Assembly (NCBI GenBank): GCA_037954665.1
Contig: JBBMOL010000009.1
Span: 1,612,001 to 1,676,000, forward strand
From: Laguncularia racemosa
Taxonomy: Eukaryota; Streptophyta; Magnoliopsida; Myrtales; Combretaceae
Reading direction: 5' to 3'
Length of the DNA: 64,000 nt
Positions 1 through 10,743 of the stretch are shown piece by piece (position 1 is the stretch's first letter; each line of letters opens with the position of its first letter). The notes below the pieces were generated by a model, which had not been told where the DNA came from, ran no database searches, and worked only from the letters and a program-made list of their open reading frames with translations. Position numbers and translations under genes: made by a program.

Positions 1-89
1 TATCTGTTTTACGTTATATTATCATTTCTCATGATTATTTATTACATTGATAAAGTTTATGTAGTAATACACCTGTAATTAAATGCATG

Positions 90-124
90 CATACATACAT
101 ACATACATACATACATACATACAT
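90..124. repeat. (ACAT)n microsatellite
   Basis: A pure tetranucleotide ACAT run of about nine copies. It is a simple repeat with no sign of function. Confidence 0.95.
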
Positions 125-1900
125 AAAAAAACCATAAAAAATAGGAAATGTATGTTAAGCTTGTAAATAATTATCACTCCTAGGTTGTAAATAGTTACTA
201 CCTTTATAATAATAATTACTCTTTCAATTACAATAAATTGATAACTTTTTAATAGTAGATTCCTGTACTTGTAAATAATTGTCAACTTTTAGCTATCATC
301 CTGTAATGTCAAATTTGTCTTATTGATAGTCGTCTTCTATTAATTACCACCTTTGTAATTAAATTTCCATAACTATAAACCGTCACCTTTGTAGTACCCA
401 TTAGATTGACACCTTTATTATAATACTTTTCACATAAATTGTCACCTTCTTAACTAGTTGTCATTCCAATAGGTTAATAACCCTTAATTGTCATAAATCC
501 CATTAGTTAATTAAATTTTATTGTACATGTCCTTTTTAATATTAACTTAGTTAAATTTATAATGTCACTTTTTAGGAATTCTTGACATGTTGTTTCTCTT
601 GTCTATAAAATAAGGAATCAAAATGTTAAAAAATAAATAAATAAATAAATAAATAGAGAGAAGATTTAAAAAAAAAAAAGCAAAAAAAGCTACAAAGAGA
701 GAAAATTTCCTATATGAAAAATTAGAGATGATAATGGTTTCAAAATATATATATATATATATAAAAAAGAAAATGATAGAAAATTTTCATTGGCTTTTAA
801 ATGATTCTTATCTTTAAGTTGTAAATAGTGATCATTATTAAGTGTTGCCCTATAAAATAGCCATCACTTTTTTCTTATCAACATCACCTTTGTGAAATTT
901 GTTGTACTTATTATAAGCCGTTACCTTTTATGATACCATTATAATTTGTCACCTTTCAATATACTTATAAGCTATCACATTTCATGTAATTAGATGTTAT
1001 TTTATAGGTTTTCATGTTTACTATAATAGTGGCTTTATAGTTTCATATAACGATTAGTTGATTGTCGCCTCTTCATTATGGTTGCCACATATTAGCTGTC
1101 ATCTTTATAATATTAACAACTATCCCCTTTTGGTTGTAAATAATAATCATTTTTTTTTTCAACAATAAGCACATTTGACAACCCTCCCTTTCTTCTCTGC
1201 ATATAAGAGTATCTATTTCAAAAAAAAAAAAGGAAAAAAGAAAAAGAAAACAAAAAATAATAAAAGAGGAAAAATCTTCAAAAAAGGAACATTTAGAAAA
1301 AAAAAACAAAAAAAGAGGACAAAATAAAAATTTGTAAACCTTAGATTTCCTTCTTGTTAAATAAGTTTATTAACCCTATAAATAACCAGGCTTCCCTTGT
1401 TTTAATAGAACTCAACATTTTTGTGACACAATTAAATAATTAATTAAGTTATCACCTTTGAGTGGTAATAGATTCAATTTGCCACAATTACATAAAATGC
1501 CCCCTTTTAAGATTATCACCATTTTATTTTAAGGTTATTTTTAAAAAAATTATAGCACTTTATTTTTCAAAAGAAAAAACAAAAAGGAGCATTAAAAAAA
1601 AAAACAAGGTGAAAAGAAAAAAAAAAGAAGAAAAAAAAAATAAAATCTTTCAATATAAGTATTTTTAACCCTTTAAGTTTTAAATTTATGGATAGATGTC
1701 TCTCACTAGACTGTTCCCTTTCAAAGTTACCATATCGTTATAAAATTGTGATGGTATACTTTATTTAACCCGAAATCTTACCTTATAAAATAATTATCCC
1801 TCTCTTATGAATAGGCATTTTTGTAAATAACCCTATAATGTCACTTTATAGCTTCACTGTCTTCATGATATCATCTTTACAACAAGTCTTGTTCATTCTA
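125..1900. other. AT-rich non-coding stretch with a recurring TCACCTTT motif
   Basis: No coding sequence is supported. The motif TCACCTTT and close variants (TCACTTTT, ACACCTTT, CTACCTTT) recur irregularly, roughly every 30-45 bp, between 160 and 1100 and again near 1450-1520. It is often followed by GTAAT or TATAAT. This looks like a badly decayed minisatellite. There are also an (AT)n run near 745-763 and poly-A tracts near 670, 1220 and 1560-1650. The short open frames here are low-complexity Lys/Phe-rich artefacts. By analogy with the better-preserved arrays at 14700-15620, 19190-20070 and 40105-40600, it may be the 3' non-coding region of an old Tat-type retrotransposon, but that is weakly supported. 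Confidence 0.4.
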
Positions 1901-1934
1901 TAAAAATGTTTGCAATCATGTTGTTTAAAGCATA

Positions 1935-2400
1935 AATGCCCCTGTGAAATTTAGGAGCTTTAGCCATCCTTTGATAAGTCTTTAGGAGCTTTAATTATGC
2001 TCTAATTAAATACCTTAGTTATCTTTATGTTTAGGAACTTTGGTCATCTCTTGATGTAAAGTAGAAACTTTAGTCATCTTTAAAATGTTTAGCAACTTTG
2101 GTTATCCTTTGATTAGAATCTTTAAGAGTCATAATCATCCTGAAGTTTAGGAACTTCAACTATCCTTTAGCAAAATAGGAACCTTAACGATCCATAAGTT
2201 TAGGAGCCCCCATTATTCCTTGAGAAGAAAATAAAAACCTTAGTCATCCTTGAATTTAGGAACTTCAGTTATCCTTTGTTGTCAAAATAGAAACCATAGT
2301 CATTCTTAAGTTCAGGAGTTTTGGTTATTCCTTGATGAAGTAAGAGCTCCCTTTGTAGTTTGAAAACTTAAGAGCTTTAGTCATCTAGATTTCAATCATG
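1935..2400 (+). repeat. degenerate minisatellite, about 45-bp unit
   Basis: About ten degenerate units of roughly 40-50 bp share a core reading TTAGGAACTTTAGTCATCCT with small changes. In many units AGGA is followed about 11 bases later by TCCT, a short dyad able to form a small hairpin. A G-rich stretch (GTGAGGGGCAAT, about 2418-2429) follows and resembles a polypurine tract. Together these suggest the 3' untranslated end of a Tat/Ogre-type element, but no LTR start can be fixed after it. The repeat itself is directly visible; its origin is inference. Confidence 0.6.
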
Positions 2401-3246
2401 TTTTGAATAACAATAGTGTGAGGGGCAATTTTTTGTGTTTTTGAAAATAAAAATTTCAAAAAAGAAAAGAAAAGAAGGCTCTTGAAGATTGCTCTTAAGT
2501 AGATTAGCCTAACCTAAAGCCTCTAATCAACCGCTCTAAACCCAAAAACCTAGTAGTGAACCCTTCTTTAGATAAAAAAAAAAAAACGACCCATGAATTT
2601 GATCATTTCAATAGATCATTGAGATCCAACACTAAAGGGTAAATGGGAAAGCACATCATGGAAGACTTAACGGAACTCAACTAAACTAAGAAGGTCTAAA
2701 ACATAAGACTCTAAGCACAAACATGATCCTCCAATCCATTCCAAACTAAATGAAAAGTCTGTTTACACTATTATATAATAATCAACCTAACCAAGCCCAA
2801 CCAAATTAGATAGTGGCCGGCAAAAACAAGCCAAAGGGGCAATTAAATGGGACACATAAAGGATTGGTCTGTCCAATTAAGCTTGGGGAATTTGAGGTAA
2901 ATTTAATCAGGTGAAGGCTGAGCATAGATTTTCATAACTTTCTTGCATAAAGGAAAAGTATCTTATTATTTGAAAAGTTTAGAATGAAAAGAAGCAAACC
3001 ATGTCCCAAACACTAACCCTAAACACATTTAAGAGTTGAGCGACATTAGAGTAAAGATTTGAACTCATTCCTTAAAAGAAGACTATCTTGAACTTGGTAC
3101 ATAGGTCAAAGTGATGCCAGCATTCATTTCTCTACCCTAAACACATTTATCCCTTGCTAACTCCATTGAGCCATTTTGAGGAACAATTTTGAAGATTAAC
3201 TTTGCTAAGAGCCACCCCACTTTGGAGCAACTAGGAGGATAGAGAC
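2401..3246. other. non-coding flank of Ogre-1, nothing recognised
   Basis: AT-rich sequence without a credible open frame. Ogre-1 inserted at its right edge, and the sequence should resume at 18005 after the element. It could be LTR sequence of the relic suggested by the repeats at 1935-2400, but no second LTR copy was found. Confidence 0.4.
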
Positions 3247-3251
3247 ATCAT

Positions 3252-5341
3252 GTAAATACCCCATTTTTGCCCTAATGATCAATAATAATAAAAAATAATT
3301 AATTTCCAATTTTTTCTATTTTTTTCCATTTTTCCTCTAATTTAGCAAAAATAGGAAAAATGTTAAAAAAATAAAAATAAATAGGAAAATACATCAATTT
3401 TGGAAAATAATTGCAGAAATGGCAATAAAAAGGATTAAATAATTTTTACAAATTTTTGACAATCCAAAAAATACAAAAAAATAAAAAAATCGCATTGCAT
3501 ATATGCAAATTGCGAAAATAATAAAATCATGAAAGTGGGCTAGCTCAACTGGTCCGGACCAGAGTCAAGCGTGCGTGGGAGTGGGCTTGGTTAGGGGTTC
3601 GAAACGCAGGTAAAGCAGAATCCGCGTTTTGTGAAATTTTTCTCTGCCTGGGACACGTGTCATCATCCGATTGGCCGGGGCGAACACACGCGCCAGGCGC
3701 GTGATCGTCTTCAACCTCTGTCCGAGATCGCCGACGAGGAGAAAAATCCAATTTTTGGCCGTTTTGATTTGATTTTTTGCACAAATCCAACAGATCTTCA
3801 ACAGAAATAAGATAAACATCATCCAATAGGAATCAAATCACAACAAATCGATTGGATTTGCACAAATCGGAGATGGATTTTTAACCGCAAATCCGATTTG
3901 CTTCAATCAGTGGAAATCCGAGCTTATCCAACTCGATTTCTTACGCCTATAAATAGAGGATGAAGTGGAGAGGCAGAAGCACAGATCAAAAGTGAGAAAA
4001 AGAGAGGAAAAAGAGAGAATCGAAGCCTCGCCGGAGTTCTTCAAACCGCAACCACCGAGCAAGCGTCGAGCAGCCACCAGGAGGCGTTTTTGAAGCAAAC
4101 CACCACCACAGTTAAGTTCCTCACCCCCAAAAACCTAGGAATCGACACCTCAATCGCTTTGAAAGGCCACCGGAATGTTGTCAACGAGCGTCCCCAGTTG
4201 CCGCGTCCGATCGACCCGACCCGACCCGCTTCGACCCAATCCGATCGAACCGACCCGACCTGCGCACCAACCCGGATCCAGGTAAGTCGGATTTTTTGAT
4301 TTTATTTTATTTATTTATTTATTTTATTTATTTCGAATTTATTTATTTACTTATTTGTTATTTATAATTCAAAAAAAATAGAAAAATGTTAGAAATTAGA
4401 TTATTTTTTTTAGGATTTGATTTAGTATGAATAATAAAAATAATAATAATAATAATAATAATAAATAATAAAAATGTGAATTTATAAAGAAAATAATAAA
4501 AATATTAAAAATAATAATAATAATTTAGATTTTAAAATAGGATAGATAAAAAAATCTAGGAGAAAATTTTTCAATAAAAATTATGAAAAGTTAATAAAAA
4601 TTAAAAAAATAATAAAAAATTAAAAAAATAAAAAATTCAATAAAAAATTATAATAGTAAAAGTGAGTTGAAAAATAGAAAAATGGAATTTTTATCACTTA
4701 GAAAAATCATTTTCTTAAATAAATCCAAAATTGGTTTTTTCCTTAAAATATTATTTTTAAAAATCAAATTATCAAGCTAGGGCTTAGATTTTTTTTAGAA
4801 AAATCCTAAAATGGTAAAAACATAAATCAAAAGAAATTTCATAATTAAAATTCACAAACACACTAAAGTTTTTTTCAAGAAAAGCGAACTACGGCAAGTT
4901 TGATCTTGGATAGCAGGTACGTAGGCACCCATTTAGGGCAACCTTAAAAAGGAATAAAAATCATTTTCTCATAATAGGTTATTCAAGAATAAAATAAAAA
5001 GACAACAAAAAATGAAATAAAAGACATTTCTAGATAGAGTAGATTTTAGGAGATTAGGTGGTAACCTTATGGTTTTAATAGGTTAGCCTCCGAATTTAGA
5101 AACTCTGGTTTTTCCCTTTCCTCTTTTCACAAAAAACAAGAAGAGGAAATCACGCTGACTAGTAGTCCAAATTAGGATTGATTTGGTCAATTAATCCTAA
5201 TTCAATCTTTCCCAACAACAGTTGGGTGGCGACTCCAAAACAAAACGAAATTCCTAACTCTAGTCGATGATCTACATTAGATGAACATAGGGTCTAGTAT
5301 AGATCGGATTAGGAATGGAAAATAAAAAATTAGACTCGATA
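3252..5341 (+). repeat. 5' LTR of Ogre-1
   Basis: 2090 bp, nearly colinear with 15934-17999. It begins TGTAAATACCCC and ends near ACTCGATA, where the 3' copy ends ACTCGACA; the terminal CA has decayed here. It carries a TATA box at 3948 and AT-rich runs near 4300-4700 that differ slightly in length between the two copies. Confidence 0.93.
3948..3955 (+). promoter_or_regulatory. TATA box of the Ogre-1 5' LTR
   Basis: TATAAATA in the context GCCTATAAATAGAGGA, conserved at the same place in the 3' LTR (16624-16631). It is the likely core promoter for the genomic RNA, with transcription expected to start about 30 bp downstream. Confidence 0.7.
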
Positions 5342-5344
5342 GGA

Positions 5345-5362
5345 TGGCGACTCCGTTGGGGA
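5345..5362 (+). other. primer-binding site, tRNA-Arg type
   Basis: TGGCGACTCCGTTGGGGA lies three bases (GGA) after the LTR end. Ogre elements are known to prime from tRNA-Arg, and Ogre-2 has the same core at 54223-54240 with the same GGA spacer. This supports both the LTR boundary and the lineage. Confidence 0.88.
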
Positions 5363-5846
5363 TCTCTCTCCAATAGGCTAGCCACCCGAATCTCTTCAGA
5401 TTGCTCCTTTTTAAGAAATGTCTTTTGATTATTGCTCTGTTGCTAACCTTTCAAGGATTTAGCTAAATTTATGATTCAGTTATTTTACTTTTGTTGTTGG
5501 GTCTGCATGCATACAATCGTGTGAATAGATACGGTCAAACCCGAGCCGTCTTAGGACCTTAAGACGGGGGGCCATTGTGTAGGTTTCGGGCGAAGTGATA
5601 TGATCACCGTTCGGGAATGATTAAGCTACCCTACCCAATGCTTCGATATGGCCTGAGATCCATTTCTTCGAGAATGTGAGAGGCCATAGAGCTTGGGGAC
5701 TAGTTAAAACCTACCTATTTGCATACATAACGTCATGGGCTGCCAATTGATGATGATGTAATATTTTTTGTTCATGGAGTTCAGATCTATTTCCCTGTAA
5801 TATTATCATAGTTCTGGTTGTAATTAGGAAATTTATGTTGTAATAG
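5363..5846 (+). other. Ogre-1 untranslated leader
   Basis: 484 bp between the PBS and the first ATG of ORF1. No coding signal or tandem repeat is seen. Packaging signals would be expected here but cannot be recognised. Confidence 0.6.
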
Positions 5847-7349
5847 ATGGCTAGTACTGCAGTTGACCGCCTCCTCTACAAAGAAATCTGAGTGTGCAAA
5901 CCTTTGGATCCGAAATTAGTATTGGACCACTAGTTCACCCTATACAACTCAGAGGAACAGGCCTTCATCCAGCAGAAAATAGGGCCCATCCTCTCACTGA
6001 TGAAGATGGAGATGAACTTGCCTTTAGTACGGGCCATGCTTCACCTATGGGAAATAGAGCCCGCAGCTTTCTTCATCGGGCCACATGAGATTACTCCTAC
6101 TCTGGAAGAGTACACCCAGCTGCTACAGGCTCCAACACTAACTAACCAAGTCTATGTACCAGACCTTGAGGTCGGGCCAGTCGGTATTTTCAACAGACTC
6201 TTGGGTATCCGCAAAACAGCAATTAACAAAGCCTTAGCAGACTGTAACGGATACTACATACGGATGGACAAGTTGGAAGCCTGGTTCATTGCCCGAGAAG
6301 ACAATGGGGACAGGAAAGACATATTGTGTGGGGACCCCAAGACCTATAGACAAAGAAGGGTGAATGCTTTCATCCTGACAGCTTTTGCCACCATACTATT
6401 CCCCACCAGAACTTTCTATGTCCATTACCGAGTTGCAGAATTGGTGACCCAATTCCTGGAAGGGAGGTCCTACATCCCGGCTCTATTGGCTGAACAGATC
6501 CGGAACTTAAACTTTGTCAAGAAAAAAGGCCACAGGATCCTCCACTCAAATATCAACCTTATACTGATATGGTTTGTAAGCCACCTCAAGTGTTTCGGGC
6601 TGCATATGGTCCAGAAAACCTTGGCTCAACACGTGGATCTCGTGGACTCATGCATAAAGAAGATAAAGCTACCCGACGACCTTACCAGCCACAGTTGGGT
6701 AGAAGTGCTTAGAAGTTTTAGTGCCGATGACATTCTGTGGACAGCCAGATGGAGTTGCTGTGACAAAATTATTTTAACCTGCAGTAACTTTCAAGTCGTG
6801 CCTCTGATCGAAATCAGTGGATGTATAGGTTATCACCCCAACTTGGTGGTCCACCACTTCGGTACTATTCAAAACATAGTTTATTGGCCCTCGCTGGAGA
6901 CAGTCACATTCGAGTACCAAGATCCGAACTTATTAGTGGCTGAAAAATTTGCTAAGCTGGCAGAGGTTAAAGCACTTTGGGAAGCCAAAATCGAAAGCCC
7001 GAATGTAGACCTCAGAGAGCTAGACGGTGAAGTGGGAAAACATCGAGCCACCAGGGAGTTCGTAATCCACCAGTTGTATCAGACAGGGGAAAGAGCATAT
7101 CGGGTCCCAGATGTCACCCAACCGAGGCCAGACAAGGTAAATCCGGAGTTGGAAATCTACTCAGAGCAGGTTAAGGCCCGGATAGAGGTATATTTTGAGG
7201 CTGCAAATTATAAAAAGGATATCTAGAAAGGTCGATTCAAGGAATCCGACCAAAGAAACAAAGCCTTGGAAGCTCTGCTGGAGAAGACCCAAGCCAAAGT
7301 CAAAGAATTAGAAGCCGTCATCAACGGGAAGCCTGAGTCTCCACAATAG
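5847..7349 (+). pseudogene. Ogre ORF1, plant mobile domain-like protein, degenerate
   Basis: Extra gene upstream of gag, a known feature of Ogre elements. The frame runs from ATG 5847 to TAG 7347, about 500 codons, with three premature stops: TGA 5889, TAG 5931 and TAG 7224. The longest open part (6000-7226) has the pattern L..A....W..E...F....E.T.TLEEY..LL, followed by NAFIL.AFATILFP and then VAELV..FL.G..Y.PALLAEQ. This resembles the plant mobile domain (PMD) pattern also seen at 59100-60806. The C-terminus is charged and probably helical (KALEALLEKTQAKVKELEAV). A homologous decayed ORF1 is in Ogre-2 (52083-53590, minus). Its function in the element is unknown; the PMD link is inference. 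Confidence 0.8.
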
Positions 7350-7626
7350 AAGACCAAGAAAGCTAGGAAATAGATTATCATTATACTCTTTCGTTTGTTT
7401 TAAGTATCGGACTCCAAAGTTTTAATATTAATAAAAATAAAGTTTCAATATTACATCATCAATCAATTGTTGGCCCTTTTTTTTTATTTTTAGCATCTGT
7501 GTGACACATGCATCACATTTGCATACATTATACTAAAAAAGAAAAAAATGCGCGCCATGTATCAAAATAGCTTCTAAACAACCAAACCCTCCCAGAAGCC
7601 CAATTTGCACACGCTTTAGAGCAAAA

Positions 7627-10600
7627 ATGGCAAACAGCAGCGACAATCGCAACAACGCAAGTGTTGATGCTGCTTTAAACTCTAGGATCGTATCCTTGGA
7701 ACAAACGGTCCAACAGTTAGCTGCACAAGTCCACCTCTTGATTGAAAGCATTGGCCTCCTTCGCACCACCCAGCCGACTCAAGAAGAGCATTCGGAGGCC
7801 AGAAAAGGGAAGGCAATGGAGGGGCAGCCTCCAGAATATGAAGAAATCAATTCCCACCTCAACCCGGCCTTTGAGTATGAGCCGAGAATCAACCAGGGTC
7901 CAACCTCTGATGACCTGAAAAAAGAGATAGATGAGAGACAGAAAGAGATGGAAAAAAGACTCTTCCAACAGCTGGCTGACAAGATGAAAACAATAGAGGG
8001 GCCTGAAGGTTTCGAGCAAGCCGAAATCACTAGTCTGCCAGCATATGGGGAGGAAGTGTACCCTAATAAATTCAAGACCCCGGAATTTGAGAAGTATAAC
8101 GGTACTGGATGCCCCAAAATGCACACAAGGCTATACGCCTGGAAGATGAGCAAGTATGCTCAATATGACCAACTGATGATCCAAACCTTCCAGGACAGCC
8201 TTACGGGCCCTGCGTTAGTCTGGTATGCCCACTTGGATTTCAATCAAGTCAACACATGGGAAAGGCTTGCCTGGGCGTTTTATGACCAATAAAAGTTTAA
8301 TATTGAAGTCGCCCCGTCAGTGATTGATCTAGGGAGTCTTCGAAAGAGACACACTGAGCCTTTTAAAGAGTATGCTCAGCGCTGGAGAGCTCAAGCAGCC
8401 AGGGTAGCAACCCCGATTTCTGAGAAAGAGTTGACATCCATATTTGTCAACACTCTAGACAAGACCTACTTCTCACATCTGGTGGGCCAGACATCATCCA
8501 GCTTTGCAAAAGTGGTAGCTGCAGGGTGCCGGATTGAAAGCGCCATCACCACAGGCAGACTCCAAGCAATGGATCCTCCCAGGGTCACACCAATACTAAG
8601 GCCCTTGGGAGGTAATAGAGCCAAGGAGTCTACTGTCAGCATAGTCCATTCCGGTAAAGCAGACAAAGCCGGAACTCGTGTGACATTTCAGACCACGAGT
8701 ACCCCAGCCCAGCACTCCACGGCAAGTCATACCCAGACTACCAGGGTCCCAAGATAGTTCACTCCAATTCCGATCCCGCTCAGCTAGGTCTTTGCTCGGC
8801 TGTGGGCGGATAATTTGATCAGCTTCGAAATCCCAAACGATCGGTACAAGCCTAGAAACTTCGACTCAAACCTCAAATGTGACTATCATATGGGTCAAGA
8901 GGGGCATTCTACAAACAGATGCTAGAGGCTCCGACATAAAATCCAGGATTTGATTGACGCCGGAATTGTGCAGTTAGATTTTGTTAACACCCCAACACCC
9001 AATGTCAATACCAACCTGCTGCCCAATCATAAGCCCATCATCAATATGATCACATCTGAAGAGTCAACTCCTAAAGAAGCCTCTAAGCAGAAGGCGACGG
9101 ACCAACAGAACAGGCAGTCTCGTCAAGCTCCAGAGAAAACCCCTAAGCCACATATCAAAAGGAGATGGTTAGCTGGAGACCCAACAGTCGATACCTTGGG
9201 GGAATCACACGGGAGATTTGAGTACCTGGTGAACTATTCTTATACTCCGACAGTGTATGGGCCGCCTAGTGGATGGGGGCCTGAGTTTGAAAAAGAGGAT
9301 AACCTGCCAAAGGAAGAGGAGAAATCTGTAAACATGATCAATTCAAATCAGAAGCCAAGAGTCATAAAATGCTATGAGGGACAGTCAACTGAGATACAGA
9401 TCCCGAAGAAAAGATATGCGTTCAATGTCCCAATACCGCTAGAGAGATATAAGGCCGTACCGTTTGACTATCAGACCCTCGAGCAAGAGCGACCTCCTAT
9501 GGTGGGAGGAATCACCCGCTCTAGGAGAATATATGACCTGAAATATAAAATCCCGACTGAAGAGCCCAACATGGAGAAACGAGAGGAAGAAGAAGAGGGG
9601 CTCGTTGCATTTACAAAAATGGTCAAAGCGAGTGAATACAAGATCATGGAACAACTAAACAAAGTTCCAGCCCAAATATCACTCATGGGCCTTCTTACAA
9701 CCTTTGAGCCCCACAGGGAAGCACTCTTCAAAGTGCTCAAATAGATTCAAGTCCCAGAAGGCATCGCTACAGACAAAATAAGTCATGTGGCGGATTTTAT
9801 TTTCACCATGGACCAGATATCTTTCTCCCCTGAAGAGCTAGGAGAGGATAAAGACCAACATACAAAGCCACTATTCATAGTGGTGAAGTGCAACGACACG
9901 ATTGTTTCCCGAGTACTCATCGACAACGGGTCGTCCCTCAATGTTTGCCCATTGGCTACCCTCGACTTATTGGGGGTCGATCCAAGCAATATTAAACCCA
10001 GCTCAACGGTGGTCAGGGCTTTTGATGGGTTGAAAGAGACATAGTAAGGGAAATAAACCTGCTGGTGGAGATTGGCCCGCAGGTGTTCTACATATCTTTT
10101 CAAGTCCTCAACATCCCAAGATCTTTCAACCTACTCTTGGGAAGGCCTTGGATACATACTGCTGGAGCCATACCCTCCAGTCTCCATCAAAGGGTCAAAT
10201 TTATTACAAATTGGCAGATAGTCACTGTGCTGGGCGAGCAGGATTATACCATCTACAAAGAAACCGCCATACCATACATTGGGGAGGATGGTTCAGAAGA
10301 CTTCAGTCTCTAGATATTCAACGAAGTGAATATGGTGACCAGCAAGGAGGGCCATCAGTTTAAGGAGGGGCAGCAAGGGACGTTTGGACTACCGTTCCTA
10401 CAACCTGGGAAGAAGCACAAGCTAGAGGTGTCAAAGGCAGGATGAAAGAGAAGCAAAGCAACACCCCGATGCGCATTCCACCCCTCCGGCAATCTTTCAA
10501 AAAAGAAACTATCATTCAAGAGCTAAGGATAAGCGAAAATGACGTCAGCAATGGGAGCCTAACCCCTCGTACGTCCGAACAGCATCCAGCTCTCAATAAT

Positions 10601-10629
10601 TGGTTCTGTTATCCTATTGATAGCTCTAG
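7627..10629 (+). pseudogene. Ogre-1 gag-pro, degenerate
   Basis: Structural capsid protein followed by aspartic protease. Starts at ATG 7627 (MANSSDNRN). A coiled coil is likely at the N-terminus, and the capsid core includes NKFKTPEFEKYNGTGCP. A Tat-type zinc motif CDYHMGQEGHSTNRC (C-x2-H-x5-H-x4-C) lies at 8878-8922. The protease follows, with active-site VLIDNGSSLNVCP near 9920-9955 and LLLGRPWIH near 10132. In-frame stops occur at 8290, 8755, 8923 and 9742, plus one in the segment between 8755 and 8923. One-base frameshifts lie near 10034 and between 10313 and 10442. The protein resumes as IPPLRQSFKKETIIQEL and ends NWFCYPIDSS at the splice donor. In a working element it would continue into pol after splicing. 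Confidence 0.88.
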
Positions 10630-10743
10630 GTCAGCTTAAGGATAGAGAACGATTGTTAGACAAATTTTTATTGAGACTCCTTTTATAATTCAATTACAGT
10701 TTATCTTACTTATATATATCTGCTTTTATTTTACTTCATCCAG
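10630..10743 (+). other. intron between protease and reverse transcriptase (Ogre-1)
   Basis: The donor CTAG|GTCAGC at 10630 and acceptor TTACTTCATCCAG|ATCT ending 10743 bound 114 bases with in-frame TAA and TAG and a pyrimidine-rich 3' end. Splicing joins the upstream frame to the pol frame without a shift. Ogre elements are known to have a spliced intron at this place. Ogre-2 shows the same layout on the minus strand (44538-44705), with donor AG|GTC and acceptor TTAG|ATCT. Splicing itself has not been shown here. Confidence 0.7.

Noticed and set aside
7717..8153. Minus-strand frames of 124-135 codons inside Ogre-1 gag
   Set aside because: Shadows of the recognisable gag frame on +.
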